Origin: Bemisia tabaci
Taxonomy: Eukaryota; Arthropoda; Insecta; Hemiptera; Aleyrodidae
DNA length: 64,000 bases
NCBI RefSeq assembly: GCF_918797505.1
Contig: NC_092800.1
Location: 23,141,577 to 23,205,576 of the forward strand
Reading direction: 5' to 3'
Shown: positions 1-12,400 of the stretch, one piece after another
Numbering within the stretch: position 1 is the stretch's first letter
How the letters are laid out: each line of letters begins with the position of its first letter
The notes under the pieces: generated by a model
What the model saw: only the letters and a program-made list of their open reading frames with translations
What the model was told of the DNA's origin: nothing
The model's database searches: none
Translations under genes and position numbers: made by a program

Positions 1-51
1 CGTTACTGAGCGGAAATTCCTTGCCAGATTCATCGGTCCCGCGCTGCGCCG

Positions 52-543
52 CACAGTGGATCGAGTCAATAGGAGAGGTCGGACAAAATGTAGAAAATTT
101 AAACACTTATAACTCCGTTTGTACCAAACTTTGAGGTTCTAAGAGTGGTTCCATTGGTTTCCTCGTGAAATTTTCTTCAAGAACAACCTCTTAAAATTTA
201 AAATGTGACGAGATAAACAGGGTTGCTACCATATCTAGAAATTGAAATTCCCTGACATTTCCCTGATTTCCCTGACACATTTTACGAACTTCCCTGACAA
301 CTGAAAATATGCTGGAGAGTCAAAGAGACATATTTAGAAATAGTTTTCGGGCGAAATTCGTTCATCAATTTTTCCCTGATATTTTCGTTATTTTTCCTGA
401 CATTTCCAGGTTTTTTCGATTTTTTAAAATTCCCTGACATTTTCCGGTTTTCCCTGACTGAGGCACCCCTGAATAAACATCGAAATTTTCAGTTCAGTGA
501 AAAATTTCATGTCCGACCTTTTTTATTGACTCGATCCACTGTG
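52..543. mobile_element. 492-bp inverted-repeat (MITE-like) element with 5-bp flanking duplication
   Basis: The left end begins CACAGTGGATCGAGTCAATA and the right end is its reverse complement, followed on both inner sides by a GGTCGGACA motif, so the terminal inverted repeats are about 35 bp with a few mismatches. The flanks carry a direct 5-bp copy of CGCCG (47-51 and 544-548), consistent with a target-site duplication. There is no coding sequence, so it would be non-autonomous. The interior holds a CCCTGAC-rich repeat (about 225-475) that also occurs outside the element. The superfamily is not assigned. Confidence 0.7.
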
Positions 544-1505
544 CGCCGGTCCCCTGTGAAGGGGGGGGGGGGGGGGGGGGGGGGGGGGCTCGGGTCCACG
601 GCGGCGGGGCGACGGAAAACAGAACGATGAGTATTGAATCGAAACGGATATTATAACGCCTGTTTCTCAACCTCTTCACGAGCTAATAATTTTCGCCGGC
701 TCCGTCGCTGACGTCGTCGCGTTGCGATTTCTCCCGCGGTGGAAACGGAGCGCGCAAGGCACAAATTCGCCGCGAAGTTGCGTAACGGGACTCGGGCCAG
801 AGGCGATTTTGCGAGTTGGCATCACTGTTTTCCCTCCATATGAATCCATTAAAAATATCGATTCTGGTAGAGTTGCCACCGATGCTAGGAATGAAATTCC
901 CTGCGATTTCCAAGACACATTTTGGTAAAATTCCCTGACAATTGAGGATACGCAGGGTTGCCACAGAATTTAGAAGATGTCATCCCCTGACATTATGTCC
1001 CTGATACATTTTGTTAAAATTCCCTGATAATTGAGGATATGCAGGGTTCCCATAGAATTTAGAAGGTGAAATTCCCTGACGTTTCCCTGACACAGTCGGG
1101 TAAAATTCCCTGACAATTAAATAAATGCCAGATGGTTAAAAAGATGTAATAAGAAATAGTTTTGTGCAACATTTGTTGTTCGAAACGTCAAATCCATTCT
1201 AGGAAACAAATGAGGATGATTTGACGATTTTCCCTTGACATTTTCGTCATTTCCCCTGACTTTTTATAATTCCCTGACATTTCCCAGTACACCCTGACTG
1301 TGGCAACCCTGTACGCTAGATGTTTAAAAAGACATGATTCAAAATAGTTTCCGGGGAAAATTCGTTGTTCGAAACATCAAACCCATCATTGTAGGAAGGA
1401 AATAAAGGTGACTTGAAAATTTTTCCCTGCCACTTTCGTCATTTTCCCTGACTTTTCAAAATTCCCTGACATTTCCCGGTTTTCCCTGACTGTGGCAACC
1501 CTGAT
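225..1505. repeat. Dispersed CCCTGAC-rich repeat, three or more copies
   Basis: Units rich in ATTCCCTGACATTTCCC and ending in CCCTGACTGTGGCAACCCTG-like sequence occur at about 225-475, 885-1045 (partial), 1048-1310 and 1311-1505. The copies share an inner block containing TAGTTTTCGGG and CGTTGTTCGAAAC motifs. Copies 2 and 3 stand head to tail and the first lies inside the element at 52-543. No reading frame is shared, so this looks like a noncoding repeat family amplified locally. Confidence 0.7.
561..588 (+). repeat. Homopolymer G run (28 nt)
   Basis: This is an uninterrupted run of 28 G. Length may be unreliable in an assembly. The poly-proline reading on the other strand is an artefact of this run. 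Confidence 0.95.
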
Positions 1506-1746
1506 GTAAATTGAGGGGAAACAGTATTGCCAACTTTCAGAAGTCGCCACAGGACTCGGACAATGATCTTTCGGAGCGCACTTGCAGCCGACCGCGGCTT
1601 TACGACCGCTTGTGAGTGGGAGATGCGACCTGTCGGCCCAGATATCCACGCCGGCTGCTTCCGACTCGAAGGGGATAATGAGAGGTGGTACAAGCGAATT
1701 TCTACTCGCTCCACTGCCGTCCTTACTACGCAAGAGAACGGTAAGT

Positions 1747-1748
<2 letters not shown>

Positions 1749-1777
<29 letters not shown>
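1749..1777 (+). repeat. A homopolymer (29 nt)
   Basis: This is an uninterrupted A run. It interrupts every nearby open frame with poly-Lys or poly-Phe, so those frames were not called as genes. Confidence 0.95.
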
Positions 1778-1868
1778 CGGCCTTCCAACTAACCGCGAGA
1801 AAAAAAATCGTAGGTACGTGAATTTGATGGCTCCTTGAGGGTATCGCAACTAATCTCCCTGGCATCTG

Positions 1869-2512
1869 ATGAATAATTGGACGCATTTTGCAATTAGGAA
1901 CTACCGTTTTTGCCTCATTTCAGAAAGGACGTATGTGACGTTAGTTTACCTATACACAGAAAGTATTTTTACAAAAGAGCCAGAAATTGTAGTTCCTAAT
2001 TGCAAAATGTAGTCGTAGTTCCTAATTGCAAAATGTAAGTAGTCGTAGTTCCTAATTGCAAAATGTAGTCGTAGTTCCTAATTGCAAAATGTAGTCCAGT
2101 TGCCAGTCTGGACAATCGGCTGTAATCTAGGACTATTTTACTTTTAACGATTAACTTCTCGAGGAAACCGCAAAAAAATGAAAAGATGAAAAAATACAAA
2201 AATAATATAGTAAGGTTCTTGGAAAAATGAAGACATTTTCGTCCGAAACAAAACCGAAAATTTTTTTTGGATGAATAATTGAACGCATTTTGCAATTAGA
2301 AACTACCGTTTTTGCCTCATTTCAGAAAGAACGAATGTGACGTTAGTTTACCTATACACAGAAGTGTTTTTAAGCATGAATGAGTCATATATTGTGGTTC
2401 CTAATTGCAAAATGTAGTCCAAACGCCAGTCTGGAAAATTGGCTGGCAACGATTGACTAATAGAGAAAACCGCAGAAAAAAATAAAAAGATGAAAAAATA
2501 TAAAAATAACTT
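1869..2512. repeat. Tandemly duplicated element with inner 26-bp repeats
   Basis: Two related blocks start with GATGAATAATTG at 1869 and 2271. Both continue through a GACGTTAGTTTACCTATACACAG motif and end in a CAGTCTGG segment followed by an A-rich stretch. Each block is bounded by inverted copies of the AATTGCAAAATG / CATTTTGCAATT motif. In the first block (1988-2098) the TAGTTCCTAATTGCAAAATG unit is repeated four times at 26-30 bp spacing. It appears to be a local expansion of a TIR family also seen at 39975 and 50935. Confidence 0.7.
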
Positions 2513-3037
2513 GTGCTCCTCGCCTGTCACATAGATCGATCACTACTACTCAATCATCACAGTGATTTTTCACTGCTATTGAGAGGCATGTCATTGCACG
2601 ATGATACAACTTTACGCCCACGTGGGAGCGCGCGTTGCCTACACTAAAAACTGAAGGCGAACTGATACGGCGTTAAAATGACCTCTCCAGGGGTGCAAAA
2701 TCTGCCCGATCATGGGTAGCTTGATCGGTAAGGTTCTTGGGGAAATGAGGGAATTTTCGTCCAAAACGACACCAAAGAAACTTTTCAGAAAAAATTCCGA
2801 CAATTTATCTAGCTATCTTTTCAACTTATCGGGAGACGTTTCGAGCGAATCTTCATTAGAGAGCACAAAAATAAAATAATTAGATGAAAAGTGGTCATCA
2901 GTTCGATAAATTTGCAAAATGTCTACGAAAACAGACTGACCAGAAATCAGTACTTCTTCTGTACTTTTTCAGTGCATTCCCAAGAAATTCAAGACCTCCT
3001 CCACAGAAAAACGCAGTTCTTTCGCAGAACCTCCGAT

Positions 3038-3590
3038 GGACCACTAGACAAGGTACGAATTTAAGCATTCTGATACATGTTTCTAAACCAAAATTTCACG
3101 TAGAGCATGATTCGCGCAACGAAAACTACTGAAACAAACTCCAAACGAAGATATTAACGTTTTTATTTCACATCGGTTACAAGGAATTTGAACTGCCCGC
3201 TCACAAGAAACTCGAAGCTCCACGTGAGTCAAATCGCGCACTACAACGGTTTTACCAAGCTTCTCAGTCGAGTAATGTTCATTTCCCACCATTTGTTGTT
3301 CAAACTATAAGTAATTTGCTATAGCTGAGCCAAAGCGTCAAGATTGAGGTTGCCAGATTTTTTTATTGCAGTGCAGAGACATTCATGATAACGTTTAGCG
3401 CGCGATGTGAATCACGTAGAGTATTGAGTTTTCATGAGCGGGTGGTTTGAATTCACGCATCAAGAATCATTCAATATCTTCGGAAGGAGTTGATTTCGGT
3501 AATATTCGTTGTGCGCATCGTGTTTCACGTGAAATTTTGGTGAAGAAACATGTATCAGAATGCTGAAATTCGTACCTTGTCTATTGGTCC
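3038..3590. mobile_element. Inverted-repeat element, arms about 95 bp
   Basis: The left arm (3038-3132) reads GGACCACTAGACAAGGTACG and then passes through a CTGATACATGTTTCT motif. The right arm (3494-3590) is its reverse complement with mismatches, ending CGTACCTTGTCTATTGGTCC. The roughly 360-bp centre has no recognised gene. It is an old MITE or foldback element; I saw no clear target duplication. Confidence 0.6.
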
Positions 3591-3850
3591 ATTGACGAAA
3601 TTCGAAAAATTTCAATTTCTCGCTCAAATTTCGACAAAAATGAAAAAAATTTCCGACCTTCTTGTGGAATTTTCGCACTTTTTCAGAACTTCCGGACCGC
3701 CCTTAAAACATCGATACTATTTCCGGACTTTCCGAAAATTCCGGACTTGTAGACACCCTGATTGGGGAAAGTGAGATAATTTTTCGGAAGTGAGTGAGAA
3801 AAAAATCCCAGGTCCTGTAAGACATTTGGCCAATGGCACTTTTTAGACTA

Positions 3851-4019
3851 AACACCAGCGGCGAGGCGTGAATGATCGATGATCGATCGCCATTTGAAAC
3901 TATGGTGAAGAATCGACTACTAAGGTGTTCGCTGCGAACACCCTGATAATCGATCTTTTTTCATAGGTTAGAGTGGCGTATCAATCGATATATCGCAAAG
4001 CACGCCATTCCACTGCTGA
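3851..4019. mobile_element. Short TIR element rich in ATCGAT motifs
   Basis: The left end begins CAGCGGCGAGGCGTG and the right end, read in reverse complement, begins CAGCAGTGGAATGGCGTG. Both are followed by iterated ATCGAT motifs. Flanks share AACAC but not a clean 8-bp duplication. hAT-like ends are possible but unproven. Confidence 0.4.
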
Positions 4020-4580
4020 ACACAAGTCTAAAGAAGTTCTCGTGGCAGTGGTTGAGATGAAAAACCTGTGAGCTCCAGTAAATCACGTAGCCAGACAAAA
4101 ATTCGAACCGCTAATTAAAAAATTACCACTTAACAGGACAATCCTCATGATCGCGGGGAAACATAAATGTAATTGTTCCGACCTCATCAGTAATTGCACC
4201 GATTAAAGCGAGCTGCGCGGCTATCATGCGAAAGTGTCGAGGACCATAAACCTCGATTGGAAGAAATTATCGACACGATTTCTTCGCGTATCTGCGACGG
4301 AAAACACATCGATAATTGAAACTTCAAAACTTGAGAAAATTTTAAAGGTCTCACAAAGCAGCCGGAGCAATCTGAACCGATGACATTCAATGCCGAGACA
4401 ATAATTGCACAGCTCATCGTTGAACAGAACAAAATGCACGTGCAACTAATCGTTTAAAATGAGCAGATATTGAAAACATGACCGGTATTGAAAAGCTCCG
4501 ACACATCTAAGTATCGATCGCTGAAGAGCTTCAGGGATGCAAAAAGTTCTTAGCCTTTCTATTTTTCAAATTGGCTTCTC

Positions 4581-4584
<4 letters not shown>

Positions 4585-4620
<36 letters not shown>
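4585..4620 (+). repeat. A homopolymer (36 nt)
   Basis: This is an uninterrupted A run. No poly(A) signal or open gene lies just upstream, so I do not read it as a retrotransposed tail. Confidence 0.9.
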
Positions 4621-4622
<2 letters not shown>

Positions 4623-4713
4623 CTTTTTCCACAGAAATTGCAGAAAGATTACTTTTTCATGACTCTACACGTACAAAGAGCCGCGATTGAGCAAAAAACA
4701 CTTACTTTTACTG

Positions 4714-4965
4714 CAATTGAATCGGTCAGTTACAAAAGGACTCAGGCGCCAAAACTAAGAATTCGAGAAAAATGGTGGTAACGGTTTTAATTCATCCCTT
4801 CTGAATCTCAGAGCTCTGAAATATATTAAAGCGATGAATTGATTAATCATGTTAATAATAAATTCATCTGCATTTTAAAACGGGTTGGTTCATACAGTTT
4901 CTACCGTTTTTTCTGCATTTTTATAACTGGCGCTTGAGCCTTTCTGTAACTGACCGCTTCAATTG
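4714..4965. mobile_element. 252-bp MITE with ~42-bp TIRs; decayed relatives downstream
   Basis: The left terminus (CAATTGAATCGGTCAGTTAC, then AGGACTCAGGCGCCA) is matched in inverted orientation by the right terminus (TGGCGCTTGAGCC, then GTAACTGACCGCTTCAATTG). The interior is A+T-rich with no coding sequence. Two decayed relatives follow at about 5390-5575 and 5865-6034, sharing the inner TCAGAGCTCT, AATATTAAAGC and CATTTCTGGCGC blocks. Together they suggest at least three insertions of one family within 1.4 kb. Confidence 0.65.
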
Positions 4966-6034
4966 TACGACAAACCCTGACGCACTTTAGCAAAAATACG
5001 CGATATACCGCCTTTCCCATTTTAATAGGTACATACACAGTTTTCGGGGCCTTCCCATTCTCATACGCGACCGATCGCAACCCGCCCGGTCACTTATGGT
5101 TGAGGAATTTTTGCACCCCTGAATTGCTTGAGAACCAAAAAGTTGCAGGAACGTCATGGGGGAAAGAAGGGGATCAGTCAAAGCGATGAATGAATTAGAC
5201 CGCGTTTGGGAGAAGGAACCAAGCCACATCAGCTGCCGTCAAAGTCTGGGCAATTTAACTTTTTACAAGAGAAAGTTTTTGCGTATTCTTTTGAAAATTT
5301 TTAAAGAATTGGCTTCGAACTATACAGAAAATTCATTGAAATTTGCACTAAAACCGCACAACCGTTTAAATGTAAAAAATTAAATTGGCCACTTAAAAGC
5401 AATAGCTTATGTGGTTTGGTACCTTTCTGCTTAACGCAGTCCAATTACCTAATCACATTATTCTAAAATCTACGACTTAGAACGGGTCTATCATTACATT
5501 TTCGAATATTTTTCTGGTGTTTTCATTCATGGCGCATAAGTTTCTTTAATCATGGCCGATTCAATTATTGACATTAGAATCCTTAGATATTCTGACCTCG
5601 TTCTTGAGTCATCAAAGAGTAATACTCGCCCTACGTGGGTATTCTGTTGTTAGAGAGCTGAAGAGGTGAGAAAAGCGAAAGCGCCTTCAATTTCGGAAAT
5701 GCTACACGCACATCCGCAGAACACGAATAGTTGCATCAAGGCGCCGCAACCAACTCAGGTCGGGATAATCGCCGATTCGAATCGGTATTTCTAGAATAGA
5801 CTTGTAGATTTATTCTTTATTAGCCAGAAAATATACCTAATACAGGGGAAAAAAACAGTAAGAAATGCTTTAATGGATCAGTTCCAAATTTCAGAGCTCT
5901 AAAATATTAAAGCTGTGGATTAATCAATCACATTGATCTAAAATCTATGATTCAAAACGCATTGAATATCATTACAGTTTCAAGTATTTCTCATATTTTC
6001 ATTTCTGGCGCTTGGGTCTTTTAAATAATGACCG

Positions 6035-7020
6035 ATTGTTATTAAATGTTGATAAATGTATGAAATTCCCGAAATCGAAAGCGAATTGATAAATTGATGT
6101 TTATTTTTCCTCATAAAAAACCTTCTAAATTTCATGCACTTACGTTTTAAAGGCAGTTATGAGAAATACAGGCAACATCAAAACAAAATGTCTAGAAATG
6201 AGTGATCTGCAACTAAATTTTCTACAATGAAGTGAAATTTGGCAGAAAACTACAATCTGGAAACTTTAAGCCTCTCCCGTCTATTCATTGATATTCTCCA
6301 AATTTTGACTGACTTATCTTAGGATACCAAAGACAGCATTGTAATTAACAGCAAAATTATCAAAGGTGTACAAAGGAAACCTTCAATTTTATGAACTTCT
6401 GGGTGTGTTTAAAATACAAGGCTAAACGGCAGTGTAGATCAATGTTGAAAGTCATTATACCTGTACCTCCAACTGAGATTTCATGCAGATTTCTTGTTGA
6501 ATTTGGGGTTTTCAGAGGAAATTTTTGGAATTTGTACCTATTTTTTCATCACATGAAAAATGTAAAAATGAAAATATAAGAGTATAAGTAAGTAACAATC
6601 ATTCGTCATTAATTGGTACTTACAAATAAATTGACAGGAAAACTTGTGAAATGCCGCAATTGAGACGCATGTCTTTTACTTTCACCATTAATATTTTTCA
6701 TATTATGATATCTACCTTGAAACCAGTACATAAAGTATGTATCTTGTTCATAAAGACCACCTTGTAAAACAACTGATGCAATCTATCTACACATCATAGG
6801 TGAGAATACAAATCCGGGAGGTATACCCATCTGAGATGCTTCAGGTCTGCTATCATAGATTCTTGATATTTAAAAAGATTGATGCTTCACTAAGTTTCGG
6901 GTGATTTATCCAAGCCTTGGTCAAGAACACTCTCCAAAAAATTTGCCTGTATGAAGTTACGTTAATTCAGTTTCAGAAAAGTAAAGAAGCAGAAATTCTG
7001 AAACATTGCTTTCAAGAAAT
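6035..7020. other. A+T-rich intergenic DNA, nothing recognised
   Basis: I see no frame with convincing protein character, no RNA gene and no clear terminal repeats here. The only notable feature is the 62-codon open frame at 6391-6579, which lacks recognisable motifs and splice context. Confidence 0.5.
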
Positions 7021-7025
7021 GTACA

Positions 7026-7277
7026 TCGATGGCCAAAGTGTGAAACGACAACTCCTTGGGACGTTGCAGACTTCCTGTCATTCGTCATGATTCCCTTGAA
7101 AAACTAACCTAGGTAATTCATCAAAAACTTTGTTGATTTTTCTTCTCTATCAGCCGAATATTCTATCAAAGTTTTGGACTTGAGAGTTGGCTAGTGTTTC
7201 CTCGAAAAAATAACATGGAGGCGGACATTTGGAAACACTGCAATGGAGCTACGTCATTACGCACTTAAGCCATGGAT
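7026..7277. mobile_element. MITE, family with GGCCAAAGTG ends (family A)
   Basis: The left end reads ATCGATGGCCAAAGTGTGAAAC and the right end GCACTTAAGCCATGGAT, an imperfect inverted pair. The interior (CTTCCTGTCAT, GAAAAACTA, CTCGAAAAAATAA and CACTGCAATGGAG blocks) recurs at 55035-55225, in the interrupted copy at 53160-54620, and as a left-half relic at 26655-26770. It is noncoding and so non-autonomous. Confidence 0.6.
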
Positions 7278-7733
7278 ATTCATGTTTTCACCATTGATAC
7301 TTGAAGCGTTGTCTGGACCTTCCTTGACATCTGATCGAAAATAACTCTGTTGAAAGATTTCTCGTGAAAGAACTTTTGGCTAAGCAGTCACCTAAGTAAC
7401 TATGAATTTAGCGGATGAACCAATGCCTTTGGCGAATGGTTACACAGCAGAATACACATCATGAGTGCGCATGAATGTCATAATCGGTTGTATTAGAGAA
7501 CGGTTGTAAGAGGAAAATATAAAACCGAAGAACTGTACGCCAGTTGGTAATGCTATCAGCAGATGATTCCAACGACTCTGATGCATAAAGCCTAGTCGAA
7601 CGACGGATGACAGGAGGTAAACATGCAAAGAAGAAACACTGCCAATCTACTGTGCCAAAAAGGTCGAATGTCGCAAGGCTGAGGGGTCCTGCTACTATTG
7701 ATAATCCGAGAAAGACGAGTGATAATAGGTTAC

Positions 7734-8150
7734 CTTTTGGGTTTCCAGCGCCTTTTAAAAACCTCGAGCATTGGTGATGGTGAATAGTCCCAGCATTTAA
7801 TCACGTATCATATCACAAAACACTCCGAAGGATTGCACAACTTAAAATTCGGGATAAACCCTTCGTAAACACGAAAATGACGACGGAACAAGCGCACTGA
7901 ACTCAAGTTTATCGGGCACTCGCGCTTCGTAAACACAGACAGATGATCGCGCAAGGCACAGCACACTCACGGCGTGCTTTCCGTCCACGAATCGAATTTC
8001 GACTAGTCGTTCGCGAGCGCGAATGGCAGTCGAGCGACCTGCCGACAGCGGAGACGCGCTGTCTCCGAAGATTGACGGACTTGGCCGATCCGATTCACTA
8101 TACTTGCACTTGTGATGCACTTGTATAAGTTGCACAATTGCACATCGTGC
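7734..8150 (-). CDS. Candidate first exon (5' UTR plus 12-codon start) of a - strand gene
   Basis: Read on the - strand, this 400-bp stretch is much richer in CpG than its surroundings. It ends with ATG (7771-7769) opening MLEVFKRRWKPK, followed by a good donor, AAAAG|GTAACC, at 7734/7733 (phase 2). Short upstream frames precede the start: one beginning ATGATACGTGATTAA, and one overlapping frame beginning ATGCTGGGACTA. I infer a promoter and first exon of a gene whose remaining exons lie at lower coordinates or outside the window. I did not find the next exon with confidence. No product is assigned; the basic N-terminus alone is not diagnostic. A CpG-rich noncoding repeat is the main alternative. 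Confidence 0.35.
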
Positions 8151-8169
8151 ACATCCTACGAGTACTCAA

Positions 8170-8720
8170 AGAATGAGTTGGTAAATAATTCTTACTGTTT
8201 AAAGTACATTCAGTTGCTGAGGAGAGGACACACGAGGAAAATCTTTTTTATTTAGGGAATATTTGTATAATATTTTATTTTTTATGAGAAATTTTATTTT
8301 TATGGGCATTTTTTTTTTAAATTAATAAATTATTTTAATTGGTTTTTTCTGTTAAATTTTTACATCTTTTTATTTTTTGAATTGAGAAAAATTAGTATTT
8401 ATTATTTGTATTGATCACACAAATAAAAATGAAATTAAAATATGCCAAAGGTTATAATAAATAATGATACGTTCATTTCACGTCATGGTTTTACACAGCC
8501 AAAATTTAACAAAGATTTCAAAAATAAAAAAAATTTCATCCCACCGCCCTTTAACTATGACTTGTGGTGGGTGGTGCAACCAAGGAAAAACAACATAATA
8601 CAAAGTAACGTAGCTAAAGTCACAAACTCGATTTTAAAATTTTTTTGACAGAAATAAACGATAAAAGTTTATTAGGAATATCTTGTATGCATACTAAATA
8701 AAAAAAAAAAAAAAAAAATA
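8170..8720. other. Extremely A+T-rich block
   Basis: Between the CpG-rich block and the RFWD3 upstream region the sequence drops to a very low G+C content, with runs such as TTTTTATTTTTTGAATTG and a 68-codon frame at 8442-8648 on + (MPKVIINNDTF start) that I do not recognise. It ends at an 18-20 nt A run near 8700. It may be decayed A+T-rich inserted DNA, and an organelle or endosymbiont origin cannot be excluded by eye. Confidence 0.4.
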
Positions 8721-9354
8721 TTGCATGTATGATAAAAGAATAATCTTGTATATTACCAAGATCTGATCTTGTATTATAAGAGGTACTTTTTCCAACCCAA
8801 TACAAATTTCCACTAAAATAGATTAAACTCACCATCACTGCTAATTCCTTCTCCATATGACGACCAAGCTGCAAGCTCTCTGACAGCTAGATCAATCTGT
8901 TGCGTGATCAGCCCCAGATAAAGCGTAAAACAAAATTACCAATTAAAAGTACCCTAGATCGACTTGGAGAACTAAAAAAAACGCATGTACAAAATCCAAA
9001 TAAATCATGCAATAACTGTTAGTAGCAACTGCAGCAACTTACAGTAAAAGTTGTGTGTAAACACGTTAAATAAGTCGATGCGCCTTCAGTTAATGATAAT
9101 ACCAAAACTCATACCTATCTGTATGTTGTGTCTTGAATGGTGTACGGCTTCACCAGAAAACAGAAAACAACAGAAAAATTTGAGGTTATGTTTCCAATTT
9201 TCACATCTTGTTGTTTTCGTTTGTTTCTCTGAAGTCCAAACTTGGTTCTCACTTCTCACTCAATCATTTGAGGCACCAAGTTTTATAGTTTTCAGATTTC
9301 AGTTTCAACACCAAGAAAGTCCTTGTTCAATGGCCCTCGTGTTTTGATCGCCGA

Positions 9355-9365
9355 TTTTATATAAG
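9355..9365 (+). promoter_or_regulatory. Candidate TATA box for RFWD3
   Basis: TTTTATATAAG lies 70-80 bp upstream of the RFWD3 start codon at 9434. An initiator-like CTCAAGC follows about 30 bp downstream, which would give a leader of roughly 45 nt. The assignment is inferred from spacing and motif only. Confidence 0.4.
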
Positions 9366-9433
9366 GGTCTCCCCTGAGGCCCCGTTACTCAAGCGCAAAA
9401 ATTGCGTGGTTTGACGGTGGAATATTCGACGTG

Positions 9434-12400
9434 ATGGATGACGATGATTCGGATTCAGATATGACAAATTTTTCCGATGGTAAGGTTTTTATAGTTTTTC
9501 TTATTCATCTCAAGTATTCTCCCTTTTCTTAAAGTAGGTTTGGGCAGTTGAAAGGATGTTCTTCCGCAGGATACAAACTGGCACGATTCGACCTCAGTAC
9601 CATTTTAACGATCATTGCATATCACACGTATTTATAACATACCACAAACGTGGACATGAACTTGACTAACGCCAAGTTTATGCACTTTTTAAGTGCAATA
9701 ATAGACTAGCTGCCTTCATTTCAGTATTGAAAGTGATTACCCATATTGAGATTGTGTAGGTATTTTCTATCTCACTCCAAAATATGCTGATGGATGATGT
9801 CTATTTAGTTTTGGTGTTAACTCTTAACAGAAAGGAATCAAATCATATCAAAATCGAGGCTATGAGGTGTTATTTCTCCAAAAGAATCAATGTAGAGGCA
9901 AAGTTCTCAGTCTTTTTTTCACGGACTTCAATTCCAAAGATTCTGTTTAAGTTTATGACAGCGTGCAAAATTACCTTGCCTTCTTCCTTCATAATTTCTC
10001 CCGTTTCTCCTCTCTTTTCTAGATGATTTCATAGATGATCAAATGGAAACATCCGAAAATGAATCGGTTGTGGTAAGATTTTGTGATTCTTTATTTCATG
10101 GTGCTTACTGCTTAGGTACATGATTTTGTATGAATAGACTTCCTTTAACATAGGCTTTAGCTGTCCCTTTATCTCCTAACTTTATCTATAGTGAGAGACA
10201 GACATTTTCTTTTAGCGAGTGTATAATTCTTGAAATTTAATCATCAAAGAATATCATTACTTGGAATATTTCTATTATTTAGGAAATATTATCCAGGAAG
10301 GTACAATTTTGAAGTAAAAAGCTTAGTTAGTTCTGAACTTAGCCTTTCTAATGCTTGTAACGTCTCAGCTTAAATTTTGCTTTAATTCAATTTGATGCAT
10401 ACATTTACTGAGTTTTTGAAAATGATTGAAAGAAAATTGTGTCACAAATCTAGCTCTATTCAGAGACAGAACATTGGTATGAAAATAGATGTCTAACGAA
10501 TGCAGCGCATGCCATCCGCCTTTTCAAGCAAAATGGCGTACATTTGACTTAATTTGTATCAAACGTTTTTCTTAATTCCTATCTCTAACAGGGACATGTT
10601 CCGCACTATTTACGAATATTGTCACAGAACCCGTCTCCTGTTGATGACCAATCAAACGATTCTTCCTACAACGCCTCGCTGGGAGGCTCTATGTCCTTCT
10701 CCTCTGCTGCATCATCAATGTCGTCAGCTAGCTCTGTGAACAGTGTAGAAATGTATCACTCACCCACATCATCAGATGGCTCAGATTCACCGGTAGTGGT
10801 CGAACCGGGTAGTCGAGATCTAAGGCCGATAAGCTCATCTTCATCTGGATGGTCAGATGGAGAAGCAGGGTCAAATTATCAAGTTCCAGCTGCTGATCCT
10901 GCTCCAACCCCTGTAAGTGAGCTTTTTTATACCTATTACCTAAAAGAGAAGAGAAGGTGACATCTTTTGAAAAATTTTTAGAATGAATAAAATGCTGTCT
11001 CTTTCCAAATCACCCTCACTAAACTTTTGTAACGAGTTTGTGATACCAAATTTTCTGCCAGCTTGATGCTTTATTCTGCAAAAATTGCAAACCCCATGAT
11101 GGAAAGATCAATAAGAATGATCAATTTATGTTAGTTGCTTCAAGAACAACTGGTCAATTCTCTAAAAATTACATGATAACAATTTAAGGTAGGTACCCAT
11201 TGTGTTTACTATCAGCAACAAGTACACAATATTACTCCCATCAGTGAGCAGTAGAACTTTTGACTTTATAGTTAAAACTCTCATCAGTTAAATTTTAATT
11301 GATCGTGAAATAATAGAATGGAATTGGATCAAAGATTTTTGCTTCAAAGGTATAGTAGTGTTTTGTTCAAAACAATGAAATGTTTCTGTTTTTTTCTTGT
11401 TATTTTTTACGCGATTTTGAACAACCAAGGAGAGAGCAACCTCCAAATTTAGGTTAGAAAACAGCGTTGCTTTTTTGAACAACATATTAACGACTTGCTT
11501 TGAGCTTGTTGCAGTTGTTGTACAACAATGTTGCCTCAGGAGTTCCCAGACTTTGCGCGTGAAAATCCCCGCCCCCACAACACAAAACAACTCCGAACAA
11601 AATGTGATTGTTGCTTGTTTTCACAACATGTCGGGAGTGTTGTCTCCGAACAAAATACAACTTAGGTGAAAGGAAGTTAAGTTTTTTTTGTTTTATCACA
11701 AATTATTGTAAATGTCACAAAGGAAATATACTATTGCACAAAGAGGGTTTTCTCATATTTTAACATTGACTAAAACTCTTGTTTTGATTCTGTATGAAAG
11801 GTTGCTAATGTGATGGAAGCTGCTGCTCAAGCAATTGCACAGCAAACAGTTCAAAGGGTTGTAGTCACTGAACAAATTCCAGGACCAAGTTCAGCCTCAA
11901 CCTCTTCAAGCCCGAAATCAAGTAAGTGGAACAAACGTAATGAAAGCTATTCAGTGAATTGAAAGCAAACATTGCCAATTGAAATGATTGATTGAATAAA
12001 TGAACCAAAGCAATATAAATTTTAAACTTTTTTTTCTGAAATATAGTTTTAAAAATAAGTTTAAAATTTCCGTCACTTTGGTTCATTTATTCAAACAAAG
12101 CAATGAAAGCTAGCTGTATAATTATGAATTACTGACAATCAGGTTATTTTTATTAATGAAGGTTTACACTTATTTAAAAATGTTCTCTTTTTACAGTTGA
12201 CTATTAGACAAGAGTATAAAATTGGGAGCCGTACTATACATTCCCACTTCAAAATTTGACATAGAATATTATGGAAGCATTAAAAATTTCCAAATTTAAT
12301 CTTCAAAAGAGAAAATAACAGTTAAGTAGGTAATGTCGATATTAATTCCAATTTCCCACTCTTTAAAAAATTGAGCCATGAAATAATTTTGGTATCTTGT

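Noticed and set aside
494..679. - strand frame with poly-Pro
   Set aside because: It is created by the G homopolymer at 561-588 and overlaps the end of a TIR element.
1386..1886. 166-codon - strand frame and overlapping + frames with poly-Phe or poly-Lys
   Set aside because: They run through the A homopolymer and CCCTGAC repeats; no motif or splice context supports them.
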